DNA from: Trileptium ribeirensis
Taxonomy: Eukaryota > Nematoda > Enoplea > Enoplida > Thoracostomopsidae
Length of the DNA stretch: 64,000 nucleotides
Assembly (NCBI GenBank): GCA_030248225.1
Contig: JASANE010029994.1
Span: 1-64,000 of the forward strand
Reading direction: 5' to 3'
Positions 25,374 to 36,760 of the stretch are shown here, in pieces. The notes under the pieces were generated by a model, which was not told the origin of the DNA, ran no database searches, and worked only from the letters and a program-made list of their open reading frames with translations. Position numbers and translations under genes: made by a program. Position 1 is the first letter of the stretch. Every line of letters begins with the position of its first letter.

Positions 25374-25442
25374 CACTGCAGTATTGCAGTGTCCCGACTG
25401 CACTGTTGTGCAGTCGAGTTATCATCGACTTAATAGTCGATG
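25374..25442. promoter_or_regulatory. Three consecutive perfect stem-loops in the LTR
   Basis: Stems: CACTGCA/TGCAGTG with loop GTAT (25374-25391); GACTGCAC/GTGCAGTC with loop TGTT (25396-25415); CATCGACT/AGTCGATG with loop TAAT (25423-25442). All have four-base loops and short linkers. Hairpins 1 and 3 are intact in the other LTR (50352-50369 and 50401-50420), while hairpin 2 is mutated there. Possible roles are RNA dimerisation, packaging or 3'-end formation. Confidence 0.75.
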
Positions 25443-25456
25443 TTTCTATATTGCTA

Positions 25457-25520
25457 TGGCTGAATGGTTAGGACTGAGGATTCTGCAGCGGGCTTGAATT
25501 CCCCGTGCAGGATCGAATCT
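25457..25520 (+). other. tRNA-like Pol III A/B-box segment followed by A-rich tail
   Basis: TGGCTGAATGG fits the A-box and GGATCGAATCT, about 43 bp on, fits the B-box pattern. A CGGG...CCCG pair between them could be a long variable arm. The anticodon stem does not fold well. An A-rich run follows at about 25525-25560, as in tRNA-derived SINEs. The other LTR keeps the A-box at 50435-50445 but has a damaged B-box, so the segment predates this insertion. It is on the strand opposite to the element's genes. Confidence 0.4.
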
Positions 25521-28016
25521 GCTAAAGAGTAAAAAGGAAAAAGGAAACAGAAATGAAAACTAGAGCGTGGTCATACGTAGTACATAGCCTAACGGGCAAC
25601 TCAGGATAAATAGTGAAATCAGGTTAAACTCAGCGATCAACTCGCTTCAAAGAAAAATCGGGGTTTTGTACTCGCTCGACTTGGGGCCGAAATGGCCTGG
25701 GCGAGGCAATTTGTTTTCTTTATTGGGATGGGGAATAAATATTTTAAATTTTTGGAGGCGGGAACACGAGGTGCTTCTCCCGCAAGGGCACTGACTGAAT
25801 ACGGCGATAACGCCTGTCGTCGGCTTGTTCAACTATGCTCAATTTTGGACACTGGCCTCGAGAGAAGACCACGTCACTATGCTATAGTGAACACCCGTAA
25901 ACTAGATTGTTTCAGCAGAGTAGTTTTGGGGATGGGGGTGTGGTGTTTTAATTACAAGCTATTTGCACGCAGCACCAAATAGGTCTCGTAGAATTTTTGG
26001 ATGGCTGGGAGCATAGCCCCGCCGGCCGTTTATCAGGTTCTTTCGGAGCGGGGGGTGGTCGTTGAACATTGCTTCGGTCCGAGCGAATATCGGGTTTGAT
26101 TAATCTGTCCACTGCGTTTGCAAGATACCGGCGTCCTGACTCTGTAGTTATATATTTTATAATTGAACACCAAATCGCTATGAACTAATGGGTCCGCTAG
26201 TTGTACCGAGACGAGGTAGGTAAAGCAACGCCTCATGAACAGCAAACACCTTAATGTCCAGCTAGAATACTTAGAATTTGTTCAATCTTTTGTATTCCCA
26301 AATTTTCTTAACTCAGTAGAATAAAGGAAATTTTAGGGGCTTCCTAAAGCCCAACGGAGGCTAGTATTCCGTTACTAAGCTGCAGTTCTGTCCGAGCTCA
26401 AACACGGCATGAGCATCGAACGGTCCACTAAGCTGTAAATTTGTAAACCATGAACGCAAAAGTAAAACAAGTCCCTACTGGTTCAGCTTCTAAGCTTTGT
26501 AAAGTTTTACCGTGGTCTGATCAGCAAAATTCGATGATCCTACCTCAAGAACTGCAAGCTATGTAAAGCATGGACGACTAGAACGTCCGTTTTGAGTTGT
26601 CCTATCTAAGACCGCAGGGAATCAGAAAGACTTCGACTTCGGTTCCTACCATTCGCCATCATCTTTCGCAACGGTCCGCAAAGCCTAAAACGGAATTCGA
26701 CCTACGGAGGTTTGTCAAAGAGTGCGAAAAAGAAACGTAGCCATTCAGGGGAAGGAAGGTCGGACCATAATCGATTGATGTCAAGCGACACTACGAGGCA
26801 TGGGACAGTGCTACTATTGATCAAACGTTCAAAGGAATGGTCTGTCACTGTTACATCTGAGGAAAATAAACCCCCACATTCCAGGCTATCCGGCTCAACT
26901 TCACTTACAAACTTCGGTCTGGGGCGGCGAGAGCCATGCCCCTTCGCGAGAAAAAGGATGTCTACGCCGTCCTCCGAACTTCGACCGCAATCCAAACGCC
27001 AAACCAACCAACGCGAGAGAGAAAGCAAAATAAATTGAAAATAGACGAAAGAACTGTGCGTCGGAGCAGGTCAGTAAAGTCGTACGAACTCTGCGCTGCC
27101 GAAGTCAGACTGATTCGAAGAGTCGACGTGTTGGTCGTAAGCTCGAATTTTTCGCCTATGTTGTAGGATGGCGATTTTGTCGCCATCCAATCGCTGACGA
27201 TTTCTTGATGCCCACTTTTTTGGGCTTCTTCTTCGGCGTCCAATCGGGAACACTTCCGGAAATTCAAATTCGACAGCTACAGTAAGCCGTCGCTGTCCTT
27301 AGGAAGAGTCGGCTTCAATCGAACTTGCCGACATCAAACTTGAACAGTCCGAGTACTCGCAGGTCAGCCATCTGCGACTTCAGCCCACGTTTTTCCCATG
27401 AAACGTGAGCTCTTAAGCCTTAACATCCCGCAATTAGTGCCGGATGTGCGTTGAAATTCGAGTCCAACGCATTTCTATTTGAACGATTTCCTGTCCCAGA
27501 TTTATTGGGTCAACATTGTCGACTTCCGGGACACTTGATCTCCAACAAATTTAAAATTTATTTGCAATTTTTTTCTTTGTTCGGGCCATCAACTCATCGT
27601 CCCATGCATCGACCAGCAATCGGATTAAGTCCCAATTGTTTGTTCGCCCCATCTGCTGTATCGCTTTTGTGGTCCTGACTTGCCACCCGTCCGATTAAGC
27701 TAGCAGCAGCATGGAGATGACTCGTCTACTTGAGGACAACACAGAACTCCAAGCGAAATCGCGTCTTTTCGCGATTTCTAGTTGATGTTTACGGGACGCA
27801 GGGGGGAATGGCGACGACGGGGATGCGCCCGTCTGAGGGCTGGGGTGCGGTATCTTCCCAGGTATCCCTTAACAGGCCGGGGCCCTATTCCGGGGGGAGG
27901 GTCCTAAACACACCCCCGTCCTTTCAGAACGTCCATGTCCAGTCCGTCCGTACAACTAACAATTTTAACGAGTCTTAGTAAGTGGTTTCCTCGTCCGTCC
28001 GTTTTTTATGTCCTTA

Positions 28017-28175
28017 TATACGTATGTACATATATATCTATTATACACATATATATATACATGTACTACACACAATACATACGAGACACACAGGAAGCCC
28101 GAGCGACAGAAAGGTCGCTCGAGTACACACACAACACACACACCACAGCAACAACAACAACAACCATGACAGCGA
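28017..28175. repeat. TA- and CA-rich simple sequence in LTR
   Basis: ATACGTATGTACATATATAT-type run, then ACACACACAACACACACACC and CAACAACAACAACAACC. The matching run in the other LTR is at about 52970-53115, with changed length. Confidence 0.85.
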
Positions 28176-29689
28176 CCGACCAACGAAGTCGCTTAGAGAA
28201 AGCGGCGAAAGAAAACAACGAAAAAGGACAGCGAGGGCACGGCGAGAGCGAGACGGGAAGCGGGCGGGCAGTGGGCATAATAAACCCGGGGGATTTTCGA
28301 GGGACTGGTGTGAGATTCGGTCCAAGACGAAAAATGGGGTCGATTGATGCCAAACACGAGGGGGTGGACGTAATATCGGGTCGGGGCCGACTTCTGGGTT
28401 CCGACATATATACGTATGGGGAGCTTTAGCGGGCTCTCCCTCGTTAACGGTTGCGCGGAAGACGCCCGCCGGGTACCGTTGGACTCGCCGTTGGGAGGCG
28501 GTTCGAATGAGGGGTGACGCCCTGGTCCGAAAAAATGCCTGGGCAGGGGTAAATGGGTGCTAAAATCATAATGATTAGGGAGAGTGACGGCGACGGTAGG
28601 GGCACTTTCGTCGGCCATCCCACGTCAGCGGGGCGCAGGGCGGGGACCCGCTGGGTATTTTTTGAAGATGTCTCGACGTGACGAACACAATGAGGGACTG
28701 TTCGCCCGTTTTGGAGTTAAGGGGAAAATCTTGGATTATCTGCACCCACTAGTGGTTGGCAGCAGAAATTTGGGCACCTTTGAGTGACTACAGGGTGTCA
28801 GCGGAGAATCGATCGAAGGCCCGACGCACGTCGTTGGATTTATATAGTCACGATGAACAAAACGAGGGGTCGCATGCACCGATTCAGAAATGGGGTGGGA
28901 CGACGAGGATATAAAAGGGTGGGGGCTTGCATCAGTCGTACGCTAAAACGAGGTGATAGGAAAAAAGGGGCTGTTTTTTACCTGAAATATGCTCAAGGAG
29001 AAGCGTTCATGGTTGTGAGGGAAGGCACAGGGACCTTGTAATCGTACGCAGTCGGCTACGAGGCACATACACACACATATATAGTATGTTACAAGTATAT
29101 GGAAAGCAATATTCCTGTTTCTGTCTTGACAATCCAACTTAGCGTGAGTAGCGATTATCTTTGTACTTTACGATCGAGGTTCTGGCATTGTCCGGGGCGA
29201 TTTGATTTCTAACAACTGTCCTCACAATGCTCTACCGACGTGCTCCGGTTATTTCCCGGATCATGTTACACTAGATGGTTACGGGCCGTCAAATTAACCC
29301 GACTTCCGTCGTCCGTTGTAGTTTCGAAAGCTACCGTACGTGTAATTTCAGCTTGTCGCGACTTGTTGTTTCCCGTGGCCATTGCTTAGTATACAACTAA
29401 AACTATGTAAATTTGATATTTTCAATTTCTATCTCTACAAACTTGTTAATTTGAGCGTGCAGCCAGGGGCCTCTTATTCCCGGACGGTCCTAACCGTTAA
29501 AGCCTTAACGTGTAGTAACGACTGATTGGGTTCTGTGTGATTCCCTTTTTCTATCGGTACGGTGCTCCAGTCCAGCCTCACAAATCGGTTGAAACAGCCC
29601 AATTCTCCCTATTTCGGCCGAATCATAACACTCGTCCCGGTAGTCAGACAGGAACTAGACAAATGAAGGCAAAAAGATAATCAAATTAT

Positions 29690-29945
29690 AGCATACAGCA
29701 TCATACGGCATCAAATGATAAAACGGATTAAATTATAGCATACGGAATCGAATGATAAAAAACGGATCAGATTATAGCATACGGCACCATACGGCATCGA
29801 ATGATAAAAACGGATCAAATTATAGCATACGGCAGCATACGGCATCGAATGATAAAAACGGATCAAATTATAGCATACGGCATCATACGGCATGGAATGA
29901 TAAAACGGATCAAATTATAGCATACGGCATCAAATGATAAAAAAT
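29690..29945. repeat. 48-bp minisatellite in LTR
   Basis: About five imperfect units built from GATAAAAACGGATCAAATTA and TAGCATACGGCATCATACGG. Full units are 48 bp and edge units are shortened. Present in both LTRs (54615-54895) with a different internal arrangement. Confidence 0.88.
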
Positions 29946-30110
29946 ACAAGGTAAAACGGTGGCATAGTTACGCAAAACAATGTTGCCACTGGCCCACGGC
30001 ACCAGACATCGTCCTCCCTATCCCCCATATGAGTTCCTTGGTGTTACTGAATAATTTTGACACCGAAATTATGGAGAATACGCGTAATGGGCCGGAACGG
30101 TCCTGTTACA

Positions 30111-30835
30111 TCTCTTATATTTTTAAATGGAAATTTTCAGACTTAATTATAGGGGTCTGGAATGAGTTGCTCCTACTGGTGCCACATTGATCAATAAAAC
30201 TCTCGCCTACATCGGGATCCCCATCGGCTAGGGTCCCTTCAAAAAAGTCTGCAGTGTGACGAATGCTCTTTGACCCAATAATAAGTTAAACTATATATAT
30301 ACATACAGATAGTATAATACAATATGGTACATGAAAAATTGTCTCATTTTTGCTTAATTTATTCAATTATCAGAATATCTTATTGGAGGTGTTCGCCGCA
30401 CCTTTATGCTCATTGAATTGGGGTTAATCGCCCTTCTTTTGAAGATTAAAAGTCAAGGAGTTCTTAATGTCTTAAGTCAAAGCTAACATGGATCCTTTAA
30501 ATGGTGACACTAGGTTCCTAACAAGGAAAAGTCCTCCTGTTATATTTTTAATGGGATGAAACTGACTTTTTACATATATTTGGACGAGAAGGCAAATTTT
30601 TGGAGGAGTTACTCGGTTTGAGCTTCGAATTGTTTCTTCTGATTAAACCCTGGTGCCATGGCAAATCGTACAATGGTAGGTATCGGTTAGGTATACGCAA
30701 ACGAAGAGTTATGAATATGAACAGATACAGCAACAATAATGACTAAATACGGCATCATGATATGATAACGGATTATGATACAACTGATAATATTTGATTG
30801 TCACCTCAAATGGTTACCCTTCTGACTAGCCTATT
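30111..30835 (-). other. 3' untranslated interior and polypurine-tract region
   Basis: Lies between the last ORF and the 3' LTR. Directly upstream of the LTR on the minus strand the sequence ends AAAAATATAAGAGA, a weak purine-rich tract where a polypurine primer is expected. No gene seen. Confidence 0.45.
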
Positions 30836-31270
30836 TTAGGCGAGTTGTTGATCAATCCATTTGCGGAAAAACTCAACATATGGCTCAGTTTCGTGAGGTT
30901 CCGAGGGTGGCGTGTTGCTTGGGCCCGTTTCCCAAGCACCATTCTCCCTCAGCTCCATGGGATATTCGGGCATAATTACTTTCTGTGCCCGATCGGGAAA
31001 TTTAAGCTTAGTATCCCTATGTGCGTTGACAAAATCTTCAGCCCAAGTGTTCATATCATCTTGTCCAACGTCCCATTGTGGTGGGGGTGGGGCAATAATC
31101 GCCCTTGCTCCATTGGGTAGCAGATAGTCAAAGGAGCTAATATGTCGACGCACGCGTCGCATAAATTTACTTGGCGTATCTATGAGACGACCTTCGGCGG
31201 TTTGGATCGCAAGGCGGCTATGTATCCGCCGAGAATCATGATGGTTTTGGTCTGGGGTGTCGCGATACAC
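30836..31270 (-). pseudogene. Unidentified ORF after the NADAR domain
   Basis: 144-codon open frame with no recognised domain. It begins VYRDTPDQ (the first codon is GTG, so it is not a true start) and continues coding-like sequence upstream (YAVFDPTGD) in a frame different from the NADAR frame. It is probably the C-terminal extension of the NADAR protein, separated by a frameshift at about 31300. It contains a proline run (APPPPQWD) and an acidic C-terminal half. Confidence 0.45.
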
Positions 31271-31308
31271 GTCGCCAGTCGGATCAAAAACTGCATAGTG
31301 GCTCCGGG

Positions 31309-32159
31309 CTACGCTACGACAAACCGTCCTTTTGAGGAGGCCCTTTCACCAGGTGCGCGGCCGCAGTATGGCCCAGTATAGGTACCGTCGGCCAATTGGC
31401 GACTCCATGGCGAATAAAGGTCCGCATTTCTTCTAAAAGGCGACCCATGACATTGTGACATGGCCGTGGCCGTCGACCCAAGGCGATATCCTCTGGTCCT
31501 AGACCAATTCCCCAAAACGAGTCGGTGCGGTTTACCTCGAGTAACTGAGCATGGCCGGTGGCGAGTAGGGCATTTTGGAACTCCGGGAGTTTGAACCTTT
31601 CAAGGAGCACCGTTCACATGAGATGCGGGAGGACAGCGCGAAGACGCTCCGTTGTTTCCGGGTTGAGGAATTTTTGTTTGTTCCTCCGGGAGATGGCTTT
31701 GATATCTCGAGCTCCTATCTTCAGGTCAAATATATCTTGTCTCGCTTGCTACTCGTCGAATAAATAGGTGACGAGGAGCTGGTATCCTTGCTCCGTTGAA
31801 GCGTATTCGATTGGATATTGTTTGATTGTTTGGCCCAACGGAGCCATGTTTGATAATTCTGGCCATCGTGTACCTTTCGAAAGGAATGTTTCGATGGGAG
31901 CGGCGTAGTTGATGGTATAATGAGGCACACGCGGTTGCGGGATTTGTTCCATTTTGTTGATTTGTGGATCGATAATTCCTGCAATAATATTCGTCGCCAT
32001 TAGTGGCGGTTCTTGAACGGGCTTCAGGGTGGGAGCTCGAGTTTTCGGGAAGATGTCTGGAGTGACGTAAGAATCACAACCGTCTCTGGCGAGGCGGCTG
32101 TCTAGGAGGTCGGACCACCTCCAATCCAAGGTCTTCGGGTCGTAGTTGTCGTTGTCCAT
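31309..32159 (-). pseudogene. NADAR (YbiA-like) domain protein inside the retrotransposon
   Basis: One minus-strand frame with two in-frame stops (TAG at about 31747, TGA at about 31618). The N-terminal part shows W-P-E-L-S-N-M-A-P-L, then Y-A-S-T-E-Q-G-Y-Q with the conserved Glu. The middle shows IGARDIKAISR. The C-terminal part shows FQNALLATG, LLEVNRTDSFWGIG and NVMGRLLEEMR. This motif order (E-x2-Y-Q, WGIG, N-x2-G-x2-L-x3-R) is that of NADAR domains, which in characterised members cleave N-glycosidic bonds of riboflavin-pathway intermediates or of ADP-ribosylated guanine. It lies downstream of integrase, where env usually sits. The role in the element is unknown; countering host ADP-ribosylation is speculation. 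Confidence 0.78.
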
Positions 32160-32192
32160 AGTCTTCGTCCGGTTCCAAATCAGGCTGCGCGG

Positions 32193-33725
32193 CTAACAGG
32201 TCTTCGATGTCCTGTTCGTCAAATATGCCCCTAAAAGGTTCGAACGTATCGTGCCGAGCACGAGCGCTACCAGATGGGGATTCATAGGCATATCAGGGTC
32301 AAGATGTCGGGTTGGCTGCGCGAGGGGTACTGTTTGTCGAGCTGGGGCTGGGTGTCCGAGTGCCGGTTCTCGGGTCGCAATGCGCGGTGCTACTACCTGA
32401 GCTTCGATTTCAGAGGGCATGTAGCCCGTGTACCAACGGCGGCGGTCTCTGGCTAGCCGGTATTGTTGTCGGCGAGTGGGTTGAGGAGTTCTGTCTTCTC
32501 CTTGATCTCCTCGATAGAGGGTCCCATTTCAGGAGATCCCTCGCTCTCCTCAGTAGAATAGTCAAGTTCAAACCGGGGTCTTCGACTAGGTCCCGTTAAG
32601 TGTAGGCTAAGGGGTATTTCGTTTTCCCAATCCTCCCAACTAACATGCGATTGAGCTCTGCCTCGAGTTTGGGCAGATGGTTTGCTGCGTGCTGGTCGAG
32701 TTAGAGTCCCTTTTAGGGCGGAGGGTGCGCTGCGCGGCGGCGCCTTCTCCCTCCCCCGAATAGAGGAGCCCTTGGTTGACTCGCCTATGGTTGAGGCTGT
32801 CTCACTGGCCGCTGGTGCGGCTCTTGGTCGTGGTAGTTTCGATCGTCCGCCTTCCGAGGATTCGGAGGGTCGGCGATGCTTACTCGCGTCTCGTCCACTC
32901 GTTTCGCGTTTCCTAACCAAGCTTTCAACAAATTCTCCTACAATTTCATCTGCTGCTATTTGGGCCTCCGAGGGAGGGTGTTGTATGATAGGTCAGGATA
33001 GATACTCTATTAACTCGGTTGCGTCCTGAAGTTCTCCTCGGGCACGGGAGTCTTCCTGCTTAATTCTTATCCTTTCTTCCATTTCCCATCCCCATCCCGC
33101 TTGTTGGTTTTGTCTCTTAGTGGTCCATCGACCAAAGGATGGGACATAGGGAGTGCCTGTTTCTTGTTTCGTTAGGGGTGACAATGCGACTGGGATTATC
33201 CACTTGTGTGGTGGTGCATGAGATTCAAATGTTTCGGGCGATGGGGTCTCGGAGTCTTCAGATTAGACTGGTTTTCAAGTTTGTCTAGGGGTTTGAACTG
33301 GTTTCCGCGGTTGTTTAGGTTTGGGTTCCCGTGTTGGGGCAGGTTTCGAAGGTGGTTGGTTATAGACTGAGACGAATTTCGCGGTCTGTGGCCTAGGGGG
33401 TGTCGAATACGGTGCAATCCATTCGTCCGGGAGGTATTTCTCTTAGGTAGCTTCGAATCCTAACGGCATTAGCGGAGTGTGCGGGAGCAGGGTAGGTGGA
33501 GCGGGTATCGTTGTTCGTAAGGTGCCATAGGTTCACGATAGATGTGATACGGTAACAGTGGTTTGTCCGGATCAGTGACCAAGCGCTGCGAGTAAGGGCT
33601 ACGGTAAGTTTGGGTAGCGGTGGCGGCGCGGCGTTGGGCGGGCGTAAGTGGCGAGGTTTGGACGGCATGTTCAACTGCCAAAGTTGGAGAGACAGCTGGT
33701 TCGGGAGTGTGGGGCGAGGACTCAT
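32193..33725 (-). pseudogene. Disordered Pro/Ser/Arg-rich ORFs between integrase and NADAR
   Basis: A string of minus-strand frames (33725-33393, 33417-33196, 33184-32993, 32920-32453, 32420-32193) in shifting registers, with no known fold. 32920-32453 is basic and Ser/Arg/Pro-rich at its N-terminal end (KHRRPSESSEGGRSKLPRPR) and acidic at its C-terminal end (FELDYSTEESEGSPE). The compositional bias carries on from one frame to the next, suggesting one original long disordered protein, perhaps the N-terminal part of the NADAR protein. Confidence 0.4.
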
Positions 33726-33891
33726 CCGGATCTTGCGAGGCGACTAGTTCGACAAGGCCTAAGTCATTGACGTTAAATGGTCACAGAGAACTACCATTGT
33801 CTGAGCGTTGTAAAGCCAAGGGTCTATGCGGTTCCTTAGTTCTGACAGCTCGTTCTTGTTCCCGAAAGGTTACTGGGGCAGTATGCCGACC

Positions 33892-34515
33892 TTATTCCGG
33901 AGAGAAGGTACCAGGACGCTTATCAAGCGCGTAAGGCAACTTAGCGGGATCTTGGGTAGCGAGTTCCTGCGAGATAGCGGGCCATTCGGTGTCGGAAGTT
34001 CTATCGGGGTCACAAATAGGTAACTTGTTTTGTTGCGGACCTCCGGATGAACCTTGGGACGGGGCTCGAATGGCCAACTGTCCTACTGCAGCGCGGTGTA
34101 TGTGTGCCTGAGCTTGCGTGTACTCTAAGTTAGGTTCTCCGATCTCTACACTAATTGTATCGGATGCGCCATCAATTTCTTGGCGCAGTGTGTCGACTGC
34201 TTCTGGATCAGCAGCCTGCAATTCTCTAGCGAAATATGTGTCGGCGAGAATGGTTTCTCCTGGTCCTTGCAGTGCAGCCTCGATATATGCGGGTGGCACA
34301 GCCTTTAGTAAATCGGCCATGTCAGGAAAACTACTTAGCTGGCGATAACATGGTTTGGTGCGGTTTATATGGACTACATGGTCAGAGGCATTGGGTTGAC
34401 GGGGAGCTTGACACAAATGCAAGGAAGCATTATCTTGGTGATTTGGTATGGTCCACACCATTTGCGTTCTAGTTTGCGTGATAGACCTGGTGTTGTGTAG
34501 CATCGGTAGACCCAT
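33892..34515 (-). pseudogene. Integrase C-terminal end and following unidentified ORF
   Basis: The first about 60 codons look like the end of a Gypsy integrase: a damaged segment followed by DHVVHINRTKPCY, the typical closing (V)VHVNRxKPY motif. The frame then runs on as an Ala/Gln-rich protein beginning near MADLLKAVPPAYIEAALQ (about 34320), with no recognised domain. The first codon given by the open frame is not reliable. It is followed by the disordered ORFs. Confidence 0.5.
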
Positions 34516-34529
34516 ACATGATCATTAAC

Positions 34530-34784
34530 TCAGTAATCTGGGACCTTAATTTTGCGATTATAATAGCGCTTCCTATATTCCTTAGCAGACTGCATAGAGC
34601 GATAGGCTCCATGTCTGATCGTGGCTAACCACCGTTGTACATTCGCACGGTAGGCTTCTGCTCCAGGGTATCGTCCCCAATCAGTTTGTGTTTCGATTCC
34701 ACCCGGTAGTCGGGGTTGGAATCCGTGAATAAGCATGAAAGGTGGGTAGTGCGTGGAAGCGTGTACTGCTGAGTTGTAGGACAT
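34530..34784 (-). pseudogene. Integrase post-catalytic segment, shifted frame
   Basis: Continues the integrase after a frameshift near 34800: YNSAVHASTHYPPFMLIHG followed by QPRLPGG matches the Y-N-x3-H-x2-T-x2-x-P-F-x-L-x2-G-x2-P-R-L-P motif that follows the Gypsy integrase core. It ends KEYRKRYYNRKI. Confidence 0.75.
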
Positions 34785-36760
34785 AATGCAGTAGGGTAGG
34801 ACTTCGTCCCACGTAGCATGGTCACTTTCGGGTAGGGCTCCCTTAGGAGAAACAGTAATGTGCGGTTGAAACGCTCGATCTCCCCATTTGCCTTCGGGTT
34901 GTAGCTCAAAGTTTCCATCTTGAATGTGTGTAACCTAGCACACAGGGCTTCCATGACTTCAGAAACGAAACATCCTCCTCGGTCCGAGACTAATTCTTCG
35001 GGTGCGCCGTAACGGCACACCACATCTTCAACGAAAACCCTAGCTACACTCTTAGCGGTCTGATCGGGCAAGGCGGCGGCAATGACTAACTTCGTAAACT
35101 TATCAATGAAAGCAATTACGTACCGATTCCCTTTTCGTGACAGAACCCTAGTGTACAATATGTCAACGAACATGCGGTGCATAGGGGCGCTAGCCAGTGG
35201 ATTGTCTCCAAGCGCGGCTCGGACATTTTGTGGTAAATTTCGTGATCGCTGGCAGAGTACACCTCGCTTTACATATTCGTTTACGTTCTTACCCATGGTC
35301 TCCCAGTAGTAGAACTGATTGAGCTTACTCAGTAGACGATCCGTACCTGGGTGTCCACCGAATAAAGTATCGTGTTCGTGCTTGAGTATTTGCCGTATGA
35401 GTAGTCTGGATACGCGCAGTTTAGGCCTGTGGTCGTCTGGCATGATGGGATGTAAGTAGAGAATAGCAGTGTCGGGGCAGAGACGGTAATGATGGGCTTC
35501 TAATTTGAGAGAGGTCGCTGCCTTTTCGTCAGCTGGCGACTGCCGAGCATGCAGGTACCACCATATAGGTCCAAATTGTTTATCTCTACGTTGAATGTAA
35601 GGTATGTAATTGAGAAGGTTTCTCCCCTCGTACCGTTGGAAATGCGGTAAGTATATGTGTTCAACAGTGTCACACACCTGTTCAGGACGTTGCAATCGCA
35701 CTCGTGGTCCGCATGCATAATCGACCCTGATTAAGGTATCGAATTCTTCGACTTCTGGTAAACCACCATACCTCTGTCTAACATTCGTCGGTAGTGTTAG
35801 GGGTCTAGTGGGTTCGGGCGTACCAGCAATGGCACGGGTTGAGCTTTCGCTTGCCGCACCAGGAGCGGGCGGTGTCGAGGCGGTCAGGGGTTCCTGTGGA
35901 AGCGTAGGCCTAACGGATGGATCGGGTGCTGATGAAGGTCCACAGATTGGCTCACCAGTGGATTCTGAAGTTGCAGTAGGTTGGGCTGGTGGTCTAGGGG
36001 CAGTCGAGCGTCTCCAAGGTACCTCGACTCCTTCCGGCCATGGGTCGTCCACATCTCCGCAATAAATGAAACGCGTTGGGTCTGGTAGAGGATCATAACC
36101 AGGTCCTCCGAACATACGATAGCAGCGTTCTCGAACATACTCGGGTGGTAAGGTAACGGGAGCGTCCGGGGCAAGTCCCATGAGCTGTCGTGTAAGTCGA
36201 TTCCAGGCGTCTTCAGTGGGGTGTCTCCGCGGTGGTCTGGCAGGACCTTTGCTCTTGCCGCGATCCTGTCCTTTTACAGCTACAGCAACCATCCGAGCAT
36301 GATCCTGTTCATCGTATTCGGCTTCATCTGCCGAATCAGAAAATTCCACGTCATGTCGGAGATCGCGCGAAAGTCCGTCTGCGTTAGCATTTTCCTTACC
36401 TGGTTGATGTTCAATAATAAAGCCACCGAATTCCATCAACAACTCGTTACACCATTGGGCTAAATGCGAATTTCGCGGTGGTCTCTCAAATAGTGCCTTA
36501 AGTGGTTTATGATCAGTCTCGACAAGGAATTCGCGTCGGAGCAGGTAGTGCTTAAAATGTTGAGCGGCCCATCTGATGGCAAGGGCTTCAGTTTCTACAG
36601 CGGGATATCGGCGTTGGTAGTCTACAAGCGACTTGCTAGCAGAGGCTATTGGCAATGTCCCTTTATTGGTCTTCTGCGAAAGCACAGCTCCTAGAGCGTA
36701 TCCTGAAGCGTCCGTTTGGAGTATGAAAGGCTTCGAAAAGTCCGGGTATATAAGTAGCGG
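34625..36760 (-). pseudogene. pol: RNase H - long linker - integrase part of Pol
   Basis: RNase H: ILQTDASGYALGAVLSQK at about 36690-36740 (first Asp, upstream of the listed 686-codon frame), then ETEALAI, TDHKPL and NANADGLSR, all catalytic residues present. Integrase: zinc-binding region HEHDTLFGGHPGT ... VLCQRS at residues about 433-478, but the first Cys is Gly (KRGVLC). The DDE core residues are present: FVDILY (about 507), SDRGG (about 566), NGEIERFN (about 604). Between the two enzymes lies an unusual Pro/Ser/Thr-rich linker of roughly 250-300 residues. One TAA separates this frame from RT. The last about 40 residues are out of frame because of a shift near 34800. Confidence 0.9.

Larger units (their letters stand above)
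23784..30110 (-). repeat. LTR, 3' copy in element orientation
   Basis: Matches 48606-55059 along its length. In 26521-26710 against 51471-51660 I count three substitutions, while other parts differ more and carry small indels. It holds three tandem hairpins (25374-25442), a tRNA-like A/B-box segment (25457-25520), CA- and TA-rich simple sequence (28017-28175) and a 48-bp minisatellite (29690-29945). No frame inside it is convincingly coding. Confidence 0.95.

Noticed and set aside
27935..28618. Several overlapping frames of 100-164 codons in the LTR
   Set aside because: They run over CA/TA simple repeats and Arg-rich low complexity and are not preserved in register in the other LTR.
29690..29945. 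CRISPR-like array
   Set aside because: Units are contiguous tandem repeats without unique spacers, and the context is a eukaryotic LTR.
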